Assembly (NCBI GenBank): GCA_049522195.1 | Contig: JBEKOB010000045.1 | Span: 1 to 32,303 of the forward strand | DNA length: 32,303 nucleotides | Reading direction: 5' to 3' | DNA from: UBA9647 sp049522195 | Lineage (GTDB): Bacteria > Bacteroidota > Ignavibacteria > UBA10030 | Shown here: in pieces, positions 26,301 through 32,303 of the stretch | Layout of the letters: each line of letters starts with the position of its first letter | Position numbering within the stretch: position 1 is the stretch's first letter | The notes under the pieces: model-generated | The model's database searches: none | What the model saw: only the letters and a program-made list of their open reading frames with translations | What the model was told of the DNA's origin: nothing | Translations under genes and position numbers: made by a program

Positions 26301-26580
26301 GGGAGGCGAGATTTGGCTTTCTGCACGCCCATGGCTCCAGGACAGAGGCATGGCGACCGCAGCCGAGACAGGCGTCTATGGGCCGGAAGGCGAATGGCTG
26401 ATCGAAGGGCACGGCGTCGATCCCGACATGGTCGTGGACAATCTTCCAAAGGCGACATTTGACGGGAAGGATGCGCAGCTCGACGCGGCAATTAAGTATC
26501 TGCAGGAACAAATCAAGCTCCATCCGGTCGAGGTGCCTCCTGCTCCCAAATTCCCGAACAAAGCATTCGATTACAAGTAG
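23347..26580 (+). CDS. Secreted tricorn-like S41 family protease
   Basis: The 1077-residue protein begins with a signal peptide (MKRFALFLLVLAFPAVLLAG). Beta-propeller repeats of the TolB/WD type fill about 25-520 (repeated SPDG/SxNGKW motifs). A charged linker (around 540-555, EEKDKEKEK) follows, then a C1 domain, a PDZ domain (about 765-855) and the S41 catalytic domain (about 870-1060). Catalytic residues match tricorn: H736 in ALHIFVGGGD, S962 and D963 in EFTASDGEAF, and E1020 in IEGHGVDPD. It should degrade peptides in the periplasm. A terminator follows 80 bases after the stop. Confidence 0.95.
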   Translation: MKRFALFLLVLAFPAVLLAGSPQGYYRFPTLSADKIIFTAEGDLWKVDLNGGMAQRLTSHLGSETNAAVSPDGRLVAFSAQYEGPTEVYTMPVEGGLPTRHTYDGDAIVVGWTPDGRIIYQSSHYSTLPNRQLLTINLKTGTSDLIPLSQASDGCFDAQGTTLFFTRLPFQGSHTKRYKGGTAQNIWKYELGKPEASPLTADFAGTSKVPMWWNKRIYFASDRDGTMNLWSMNEDGKDLKQLTFHKGWDVKSPALRDGKIVYQVGADIHVFDIAANADRLVPITLSSDLDQERERWVKKPSDYLTSTNVSSNGDYVVLTARGQVFVAPAQQGRLVRATTRSKVRYRSAQFMPDGKSLLVLSDETGELEFCKVPANGIGDPEQLTNDGKVFRYDPSISPNGKWIVFDDKNQKLWLFNLETKKMTQIASSEYDGFSGYSWSSDSKWLMFVQTAENTNSQVMLYNIADAKTVALTRDRVESYNPVWSVDGKWIYFLSDRVFQSLVGGPWGSRQPEPFFDKTTKIYSISLRKDGRSPFLPTDELAAAQSEEKDKEKEKTIDVVIDLDGIQDRVFEVPLPAGRYRELSINDKNLFWTESEAGFGSKTKLVALEIKNKDITPKTLLDEVNGYDLTRDGKKLMVQKSGDIYIIDASTSPPSDLPKSKVTLDNWTFTISPREEWRQMVMEEWRLERDNFYDPNLHGIDYKGLLERHLPLVDRVTDRDELNDLITDLVGELAALHIFVGGGDRRLGLDQISPASLGALLVKDEANGGYRIQHIYLSDPDYLEVSSPLSRPGLTIKEGDVIKSINGVSTLSVESPYLLLRNLTNQQVLLKMKSAGTGKDYEAVVKPISQGDESNLRYSEWEYTRRLRVEEASKNDIGYVHLRAMGSGNYTEWVKNFYPVFNRKGLIIDVRHNRGGNIDSWILEKLMRKAWFYWKQRTLQPTWNMQYAFRGHLVVLCNEFTASDGEAFSEGFRRLGLGKVIGTRTWGGEIWLSARPWLQDRGMATAAETGVYGPEGEWLIEGHGVDPDMVVDNLPKATFDGKDAQLDAAIKYLQEQIKLHPVEVPPAPKFPNKAFDYK

Positions 26581-26661
26581 CCCGTCGATTTATCCACGGG
26601 GACATGGGAGCCGATCACCTTGCGCCTCTCGTTCACCGAACACGATCACGGCATAAAAAGC

Positions 26662-26692
26662 AAAAAACCCTCGGTCACCCCGAGGGTTTTTT
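26662..26692. terminator. Bidirectional terminator between convergent genes
   Basis: A 13-bp perfect stem (AAAAAACCCTCGG / CCGAGGGTTTTTT) with loop TCACC has A-run and T-run on its two sides, so it can end transcription from both the S41 protease (plus) and the GH2 glycosidase (minus). Confidence 0.93.
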
Positions 26693-26861
26693 GTTAAGCC
26701 AGCTCGACCAACCCTCACACCTCTCAACTCCGCTCGGGGCAACCAGCTGAACGCCGAGAGCTGCGCGCTGTCCCATCTGTGATCTGTCTCCTGCATTCTG
26801 ACTTCTGAATTCTGTATTCTGACTCCTGTATTCTGTCTTTTTACTTTTCACTCTTCACTAT

Positions 26862-29351
26862 TTACTGCTTCTCCCCCACACTCGGCCGCAGCGTCGCAGC
26901 TTCGGACTTAACAGTGAAAGACGCTGGCTTCAATCCATCCGAGGAAGCTATCAATTCAATCGTGCCAGCTTCCTTTGAGGACTGAATGATCACCTGGCAC
27001 AGTCCGTTGAAGAGCCTTCGCTGAAAGCGACCATCCAGATACTTGTCCGGTTCATGACTGCTGGGATCGCCGTTACCGACGCCAATAATCTTCCCTTTTC
27101 CCTGAAGCTCAAAGCGAATCAAATTGTCGGCAATCGGGACTTCCTTGCCCCGCCCATCGAGCGCTCGGACCGTCACAACGCTGACATCCTCCCCATCAGC
27201 ATGCATCGAAGTCCGATCGGCCGTCATTGTGATACTGACTGGGGCACCTGTCGTCTCGACCTTTGTTGTCAAGAGCTTTCCTCGCCTGGTACCGCGGGCC
27301 TCGAGAACGCCGGGCTGATATGGGACATTCCATTCGAGATGAGAATTCACATTCATCGTTTTCTTTCCGAGGCTCTTCCCGTTCAGAAACAACTCCACGC
27401 TTTCACAGTTGCTCTCACACCAGACATTGATCACATCCCTTTCTTTTCCTGCCCAGTTCCAATGCGGCGCGAGGTGCAGTACATCCTTGTCCGACCACCA
27501 CGACTGGTAGTAGAAGAAATTCGTCTTTGGAAAACCGCAAACATCCATGATGCCAAAGTGCGAGTTGATGCAGGGCCAGCTGTACGGAGTCGGTTCTCCG
27601 CGGTAATCAAAACCTGTCCATACGAACGCGCCGGCCAACCACTCACGAGCGGCATAAAACGTCCACCATTTCTCTGCGATTGCACCCCAGTCGGTTGCCG
27701 TGACGTCCAGATCGCACATGTATCCCCGGATCGTGTCGACGGCGAAGATCCCTCTGGTGCACAACGTGCTCGCCTCTTCACTTCCGAACAGAATCTGGTC
27801 GAGATGATCCTTCCGGTACTTATCGATGTCCATGATGGTCATGTAGTTGAAGCCGCGAATCGGCAGGACGCTGTTGATCCCTTCGTACGTGTTTCCGTTG
27901 TTGGCAGCATACGAATACATTCGTGTTGGATCGAGTTGCTTCAGTTTCTGGATAAGTGAGAGCGCGACCCGCTTCCCAACGTCGTTGTTTTGAATCACCC
28001 ACTCTTCATTCCCCAACGACCAGAGAACAACTGACGGATGATTCCGGTCACGACGAATCAACGTCTCGAATTGTCCCATGAACTCGGGCGAGCTTCCCAT
28101 CAATCGATTCTCGTCCATGACAAGCATGCCGAGACGATCGCATGCTTCGAGCAACTCGTTTGTCGGCGGGTTATGGCTTGTGCGGTAGGCATTGCTCCCC
28201 ATCTCCTTCAACCGCTCGATCCTGTAGTACTGCAGACGATCCGGAAGCGCAGAACCAACGCCGGCATGATCCTGATGATTGCAGACACCTTTGAGCTCCA
28301 CCCGCTTGTCATTGAGGAAGAATCCCTTGTCCTTGTCCCAGCGAACGGTCCGTATTCCAAAGGACGTCGTCACGCTGTCGGTTGTCACTCCCTTTGAACG
28401 CACAACTGAGATGAGAGTGTAGAGATGCGGCGTTTCGATTGACCAGAGAAGAGGCGATGAAACATCCAGGTCCTGACGTACCGTTGTTTGCTCGGCTTCC
28501 TTGAGAGTTGTTGCAGCCGATGAGTTGTTTGCCACCGTTCTTCCGCGTTCGTCCTGAACGATCGTGACAAGTTCACAGGTAGTCGCCACGTCACTCTTAT
28601 TAAGAACATCCGTCTCTGCATGAACTTTAGCTGCGCCATTCGTGACATCGGTGTGCACGAACACGCCGTACTCCGGAATGAGCGCAGGCTGGGTTTTCAT
28701 CAGCCACGTATGACGATAGATTCCGGCTCCTTCGTAGAACCATCCTTCATACTGGCTTACATCAACCCTGACGACGAGAACGTTCTTTTGCCCGTACCGC
28801 ACATAGTCGGTGATATCGTATCCGAATTCCGAATAACCACTGAGGTTGTTGCCCAGATAATGCCCATTGATCCACACAATGCAATCCCTGAACACGCCGT
28901 CAAACTTTACGCTCAGCCTCTTTCCCTGATCTTCGATTGGGATGACGAACGCCCGGCGATACCAGCCAATGGTCGATTTCGGAAACTGCCGGCCAGTCGG
29001 CTTGTATCCGTGGCTCTTCACATCTTCATCGTTCACATTGACAAACTCCAGCTCGACCGCCCAGTCGTGTGGAAGGTCCAGAATACGCCATGTGCTGTCA
29101 TTGAAATCAGGATGGACCGCACCATGCGACTCCCCTGCCTTCGCAAACAGCGTCCCTATGCCGAAATCGAAATCCGCTTTTGGATCGGCGGCGTCACCAA
29201 GATGGAATTTCCAGCCGAAGTCGAGGAGCAGTTTCTCCCGCACCGGTCGTGGGTTGTTCTGTTCGCTTACGGCGACCGGTTTCACTGTCTGCGAGTATGA
29301 AGGGAGGAGGAACGAGAGGAATAGGAGCGTGAACACGTAGAGAGATTTCAT
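26862..29351 (-). CDS. Secreted glycoside hydrolase family 2 (beta-galactosidase-like)
   Basis: The 829-residue protein has a signal peptide (cleavage near YSQ at 19-21), a GH2 sugar-binding jelly roll (about 40-220; FDGVFRDCIVWINGHYLG), an Ig-like domain (222-335), a TIM barrel (about 340-620), and C-terminal beta domains (DUF4982-like about 640-700, Ig-like about 715-815). The acid/base Glu is E449 in SLGNEEW, and the nucleophile is E525 in LFGSEEAS. The family removes beta-linked galactose, mannose or glucuronate; the exact sugar is not told by sequence, but this layout is common in polysaccharide-degrading beta-galactosidases. No SusC/SusD genes are beside it. AAGGGGA precedes the ATG. 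Confidence 0.93.
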   Translation of the reverse strand: MKSLYVFTLLFLSFLLPSYSQTVKPVAVSEQNNPRPVREKLLLDFGWKFHLGDAADPKADFDFGIGTLFAKAGESHGAVHPDFNDSTWRILDLPHDWAVELEFVNVNDEDVKSHGYKPTGRQFPKSTIGWYRRAFVIPIEDQGKRLSVKFDGVFRDCIVWINGHYLGNNLSGYSEFGYDITDYVRYGQKNVLVVRVDVSQYEGWFYEGAGIYRHTWLMKTQPALIPEYGVFVHTDVTNGAAKVHAETDVLNKSDVATTCELVTIVQDERGRTVANNSSAATTLKEAEQTTVRQDLDVSSPLLWSIETPHLYTLISVVRSKGVTTDSVTTSFGIRTVRWDKDKGFFLNDKRVELKGVCNHQDHAGVGSALPDRLQYYRIERLKEMGSNAYRTSHNPPTNELLEACDRLGMLVMDENRLMGSSPEFMGQFETLIRRDRNHPSVVLWSLGNEEWVIQNNDVGKRVALSLIQKLKQLDPTRMYSYAANNGNTYEGINSVLPIRGFNYMTIMDIDKYRKDHLDQILFGSEEASTLCTRGIFAVDTIRGYMCDLDVTATDWGAIAEKWWTFYAAREWLAGAFVWTGFDYRGEPTPYSWPCINSHFGIMDVCGFPKTNFFYYQSWWSDKDVLHLAPHWNWAGKERDVINVWCESNCESVELFLNGKSLGKKTMNVNSHLEWNVPYQPGVLEARGTRRGKLLTTKVETTGAPVSITMTADRTSMHADGEDVSVVTVRALDGRGKEVPIADNLIRFELQGKGKIIGVGNGDPSSHEPDKYLDGRFQRRLFNGLCQVIIQSSKEAGTIELIASSDGLKPASFTVKSEAATLRPSVGEKQ

Positions 29352-29400
29352 GATTCAGATCCCCTTTCAGCAACTATGGACACTTGAAAAGCAACATTTC

Positions 29401-29527
29401 CATTCCCGCACGCCTGCGTGCCGAAACGCCGCACTTCGGCGGGCAGGCGGGGAATCCAGACTGCGCGTTCCGGATTCCCGACTAACACATCCCCGAAGAA
29501 AGAGTTCGGGGCGGGTCGGGAATGACA
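29401..29527. repeat. REP-like nested hairpin repeat between GH2 and deaminase genes
   Basis: The stretch opens with CATTCCCGC and later reads GCAGGCGGGGAAT, an imperfect inverted pair. It continues with ATTCCCGAC (29474-29482) paired to GTCGGGAAT (29515-29523), enclosing CCCCGAA/TTCGGGG (29491-29511). These ATTCCCG...CGGGAAT units look like dispersed intergenic palindromes rather than a terminator. Confidence 0.65.
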
Positions 29528-29557
29528 AGGAACCTTGTGAGAATTCGGATTGTCCCC

Positions 29558-30007
29558 TCAAATAAGTTCGAGGTGGTCTCCCTCGCCCATGTAGATGAGC
29601 GTGATGCCGGCTTCCTTTGCATACGAGGTGATCCGCTCATCGCGATAGAATTCCCTGTAATACACGACCTTCACGCCGCAGTTGGCAACGAGCTTGAAGC
29701 ACGCCAGGCAGGGAGAGGCAGTGACATATATTTCGGAGTTGTCGATAGACACACCATTCTTCGCAGCCTGGGCAACCGCGTTTGCCTCGGCATGGACCGT
29801 CCGCACGCAGTGGTCATTCTCCATATCGTGGCCGGCTTCATCACAATGTGCTGCTCCGCGAAGACTGCCGTTGTAGCCCGTGGAGAGTATTGTCTTGTCC
29901 CGAACGATCACCGCACCGATGTTTTTTCGATCGCAGGTGCTCCGCGTCGCAACCTGTTCGGCGATTTTCATAAAATACTCATGCCATTCGAGCCGTTTTT
30001 CATCCAT
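29558..30007 (-). CDS. dCMP deaminase-like cytidine/deoxycytidylate deaminase (ComEB type)
   Basis: The 149-residue protein has the zinc motif HAE at 72-74 (catalytic Glu74) and PCLAC at 99-103, giving ligands H72, C100 and C103. It also has the dCMP-deaminase stretch STGYNGSLRGAAHC (42-55) and the extra Cys/His cluster (HCDEAGH, DHC) typical of this family. It probably converts dCMP to dUMP for thymidylate synthesis in the cytoplasm. I chose the ATG at 30007, with AAGGGA 6 bases upstream; the frame is open 45 codons further without support. Confidence 0.93.
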   Translation of the reverse strand: MDEKRLEWHEYFMKIAEQVATRSTCDRKNIGAVIVRDKTILSTGYNGSLRGAAHCDEAGHDMENDHCVRTVHAEANAVAQAAKNGVSIDNSEIYVTASPCLACFKLVANCGVKVVYYREFYRDERITSYAKEAGITLIYMGEGDHLELI

Positions 30008-30215
30008 GGTAATTCCCTTTGAGAGGTGGGGTGAACAGAATGGGGGATTTTGCCTCGACCTGCGAATGATATTCAAAGAAAAGGCTGAAAGCAAGCGCTT
30101 CAGCGGACCACATGAATGATGCCCATTTGATCGTTCTTCCATTTCAACTTTCAGACTCGTATCTTATTCCCCAGAAGATTTTCCTTTCAACCGACTCGGA
30201 ATTCCGGCAAGATTT

Positions 30216-30926
30216 ATGGGACGAATATTCGAAACACGTAAAGCGAAGATGTTCAAAAGGTTCGCCCGCATGTCAAAGGCGTTTAATCGGATTGGGCGTG
30301 AGATCGAAATCGCAGTGAAGGCGGGGGTGACCGATCCGAAAATGAACCCCCGGCTGCGTCTGGCCATTCAGAACGCGAAGAGCGTCAACATGCCGAAGGA
30401 GCGTATCGAGGCGGCTATCAACCGCGCTTCATCGAAGGACACGGCGGGATACCAGGAAGTGCTGTATGAAGGATATGGGCCTCACGGAATCGCGATGATG
30501 GTGGAGTGTGCGACGGATAATCCGACGCGCAGCGTCGCGAACATTCGCATGATCTTTTCTCGGAATAACGGGACTTTGGCCTCCACAGGCTCGATTGCCT
30601 TCATGTTTGAGCGGAAAGGGATCTTCAAGGTTGCGGCAGACAAGATTCCCAACCTCGATGAATTCGAACTCGAGATGATTGACCACGGGCTGGAAGATAT
30701 GGAACAGCAGGACCAGGAAGTATTTATCTATACATCCTTCCAGGACTTCGGGAAGATGCACAAAGCTCTCGAGGAGAAAGGGATTGAAGTCATCAATACA
30801 GAGCTTCAATACATCCCAACGACGACAAAAGAGCTCTCCGAAACCGAAGCGAAAGAAGTGCAGGACCTGATCGACAAGCTGGAAGAAGACGACGACGTCC
30901 AGTCGGTGTTTCACACGATGGCGTAA
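30216..30926 (+). CDS. yebC: YebC/PmpR family protein
   Basis: The 236-residue protein has the family length and sequence, including the start MGRIFETRKAKMFKRFARMSK typical of Bacteroidota members, KAGVTDPKMNPRLRLAI, NMPKERIEAAI, EGYGPHGIA and NPTRSVANIR. YebC proteins were described as transcriptional regulators, and family members have more recently been linked to ribosome function at difficult sequences such as polyproline. No Shine-Dalgarno site is clear. It is divergent from the deaminase gene, with about 210 bases between their starts. Confidence 0.95.
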   Translation: MGRIFETRKAKMFKRFARMSKAFNRIGREIEIAVKAGVTDPKMNPRLRLAIQNAKSVNMPKERIEAAINRASSKDTAGYQEVLYEGYGPHGIAMMVECATDNPTRSVANIRMIFSRNNGTLASTGSIAFMFERKGIFKVAADKIPNLDEFELEMIDHGLEDMEQQDQEVFIYTSFQDFGKMHKALEEKGIEVINTELQYIPTTTKELSETEAKEVQDLIDKLEEDDDVQSVFHTMA

Positions 30927-30979
30927 AAGAGACAGCTTGACATTACATCTTTTTGAAGACAAATCCGGAATTCGAATAC

Positions 30980-31611
30980 CGAAATCCTAGACAAAAACTA
31001 AGCACGAAATCCGATTCTTGAGTTGGAGCATCCTTCACACCTCTTCACCAAAACCTTCCAAACTGCAGCTATAATTCGATTGGCAATTCTCTCCCACTTC
31101 GGATAATGTCGGTAACTTGGTGTACATTCGATTCAAACTGACTCGATCGAATCGAAATGGCTCAAGCGCACACACCACCGAAGTACGATTTGGAAGAGCG
31201 AACTCTTCGCTTCGCGAAAGAGACCATCAAGTTTGTAGGTCTCCTGCCAAAAACCCTCCCCAATATTGAAATTGCCAGACAACTCGTCAGGTCTGCTGGT
31301 TCTGTCGGAGCAAACTACATTGAAGCGAACGAGTCCTTGGGGAAGAAAGACTTTCTGATGAGAATCAAAATCTCAAGAAAAGAATCAAAGGAGAGTCGGT
31401 ACTGGTTGGAGCTTGTGACATGTGATAACACATCGAAACCTGCTCAGGAGCGGCTCATTCGGGAGTCAATGGAATTGATGAAGATCTTTGGAGCAATATT
31501 GCGCAATTCAATGAGCTGAAACGGTGGGAGTGAGGATGAATGGGAAGGAAATTCTCATCCCCCGCAGTTTCGTATCTTGGAATTCGGATTTGGGATTTGT
31601 CTCGGATTTCG
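30980..31611. repeat. Inverted repeats flanking the four-helix-bundle gene
   Basis: The left arm at 30980-30995 (CGAAATCCTAGACAAA) matches the reverse complement of 31596-31611 at 15 of 16 positions. A second pair lies next to it: AAATCCGGAATTC at 30961-30973 and its near-complement GAATTCGGATTT at 31581-31592. The palindrome CCTGCCGGCAGG (31617-31628) follows the right side. The order of the two pairs is not fully nested, so a simple single stem is not certain. Confidence 0.7.
31157..31519 (+). CDS. Four-helix-bundle protein (S23 / 23S rRNA intervening-sequence family)
   Basis: The 120-residue protein has the family pattern: DLEERTLRFAKETIKFV, then ARQLVRSAGSVGANYIEANES (about 50-70), KDFLMRIKISRKESKESRYWLEL and a final helix. 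Four amphipathic helices are expected. Family members were first found inside 23S rRNA intervening sequences and are related to the Avd accessory protein of diversity-generating retroelements; here there is no rRNA and no reverse transcriptase nearby. The function is unknown. There is no ribosome site, and the gene sits between inverted repeats, which suggests a small mobile cassette. Confidence 0.92.
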   Translation: MAQAHTPPKYDLEERTLRFAKETIKFVGLLPKTLPNIEIARQLVRSAGSVGANYIEANESLGKKDFLMRIKISRKESKESRYWLELVTCDNTSKPAQERLIRESMELMKIFGAILRNSMS

Positions 31612-31724
31612 AAATTCCTGCCGGCAGGCAGGTTTGTTTCGAATTTGTCGTGATTCCTTTGAATATCCAATGTCGAATACTGAATAATGAATGTCGAAGT
31701 TTGGTGACAGATCAAAGCAAACGA

Positions 31725-31765
31725 AAACGCCAGGAATCCCTCCCTTGGACCCCTGGCGTTTCCTT
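31725..31765. terminator. Hairpin AAACGCCAGG / CCTGGCGTTT, probable terminator
   Basis: A perfect 10-bp stem (31725-31734 with 31752-31761) with a 17-base loop lies 24 bases beyond the stop of the leftward oxidoreductase gene. On the minus strand it is followed by TTCGTTT; on the plus strand by CCTTTT. It probably serves the leftward gene and perhaps both directions. Confidence 0.7.
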
Positions 31766-31784
31766 TTGAATCAGACTTCTCTTC

Positions 31785-32303
31785 TTATGCGAGAGTCTTC
31801 TCCGGCTCTTTCTTGAGCACTTGCAGCCCGTACTCGTACCCCTTCTCGAATGCTGCGAAGTTGAGCTCCTCTGTTCCCTTCGGTACCGAAACCTTCACCG
31901 CGTTCCGAGCCGCTTCACGGCCGACGAGATTCGTCACTGCCGTGGCAAATCCCAGCATCACGATGTTCAGCACAAGTCTTTTCCCGAGCTCCTCGGCGAA
32001 ACGAGTTGCAGGGATAGAAAAATGCTTGACGTCCGACCGAAGGTTGTGCGTCACAACCAGATCTTCATCCGTCAGAAGAACACCGCCGGGAGCAAGTTCC
32101 GGTGAGAACTTCGAATACGCCTCCTGTGACATGAGCACCATGACATTTGGTGCGATGATGTACGGGTACGTGATCTGCTCGTCTGAAATGATCAATTGTG
32201 CACTGCAGGCACTCCCGCGGGCTTCTGGTCCAAACGCCTGGATCATCGTCGCATATTTGTTGTCGTAAATCGAGGCAGCGCGTCCGAGAATGTACCCGCT
32301 GAG
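31785..32303 (-). CDS. 2-oxoacid:acceptor (ferredoxin) oxidoreductase, gamma subunit/domain, 5' end cut
   Basis: The frame runs from the window edge to a stop at 31785, giving 172 visible residues. It reads LSGYILGRAASIYDNKYATMIQAFG, then PEARGSACSAQLIIS, the conserved core of the gamma (POR) subunit. Complexes of this type oxidise pyruvate or 2-oxoglutarate to acyl-CoA and CO2 with ferredoxin, or run in reverse for carbon fixation. The visible part does not distinguish pyruvate from 2-oxoglutarate enzymes. An internal ATG at 32246 is not the start, because the conserved sequence continues upstream. The alpha and beta subunit genes are probably just outside the window. Confidence 0.92.
   Translation of the reverse strand, partial: LSGYILGRAASIYDNKYATMIQAFGPEARGSACSAQLIISDEQITYPYIIAPNVMVLMSQEAYSKFSPELAPGGVLLTDEDLVVTHNLRSDVKHFSIPATRFAEELGKRLVLNIVMLGFATAVTNLVGREAARNAVKVSVPKGTEELNFAAFEKGYEYGLQVLKKEPEKTLA

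Noticed and set aside
31157..31519. Avd accessory protein of a diversity-generating retroelement
   Set aside because: No reverse transcriptase, template repeat or variable repeat is visible nearby; the family match alone fits the IVS/S23 type.
31524..31769. 81-codon frame after the four-helix-bundle gene
   Set aside because: It runs through the inverted-repeat and hairpin sequence, so it is probably not coding.

Overview
The window reads as chromosomal DNA from a Bacteroidota/Chlorobiota-type (FCB group) bacterium of moderate GC, perhaps Ignavibacteria-like. This is an inference from gene content: an orphan type IX secretion (T9SS) sorting tail, a tricorn-type S41 protease, a periplasmic S9 peptidase, a Bacteroidota-style YebC start, a YXWGXW/DUF6600-type lipoprotein, and intergenic repeats typical of that group. 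No rRNA, tRNA or CRISPR array was seen.

Layout. (1) 1-2967: serine biosynthesis, with serC (minus, cut by the window edge) divergent from serA (plus), followed by a DUF1015 gene. (2) 3165-4645: a secreted Cu/Zn superoxide dismutase with a clear terminator, then a DUF559 endonuclease-like gene lying between two 165-bp direct repeats full of hairpins. (3) 4660-9971: a secreted S9 peptidase (minus), a decayed REP-associated (Y1) transposase remnant, and a minus-strand trio of Rieske protein, four-helix histidine-rich membrane protein and YceI protein. (4) 9972-10740: about 770 bp without a credible gene. (5) 10741-14414: a signalling block with a receiver protein that has lost its phospho-acceptor Asp, a PAS-GAF histidine kinase, a LuxR-type response regulator and a stand-alone receiver paralogous to the first. 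(6) 14704-20028: five exporter genes with overlapping or closely spaced ends, a MacA-like adaptor, split MacB-like ATPase and permease, and a DrrA/DrrB-like ATPase and permease. (7) 20096-22778: a YXWGXW lipoprotein, an ECF sigma factor and a membrane-anchored SpoIIE-type phosphatase. (8) 22842-26580: a chimeric small membrane protein ending in a T9SS tail, and a tricorn-like protease. (9) 26862-32303: a GH2 glycosidase (minus), a dCMP-deaminase-like protein (minus), YebC (plus), a four-helix-bundle (S23/IVS-like) gene flanked by inverted repeats, and the gamma part of a 2-oxoacid:acceptor oxidoreductase (minus, cut by the window edge).

How it fits together. Sections 5-7 look like an envelope-response locus: a two-component system and an ECF/phosphatase pair bracket two ABC exporters. 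Three unrelated small repeat-associated elements (DUF559 cassette, transposase remnant, four-helix-bundle cassette) sit in the gaps between housekeeping genes. The observations most worth following are the DUF559 repeat cassette, the four-helix-bundle cassette, the pseudo-receiver/receiver paralogue pair, and the DUF1015 gene beside serA as a candidate serine-metabolism enzyme.
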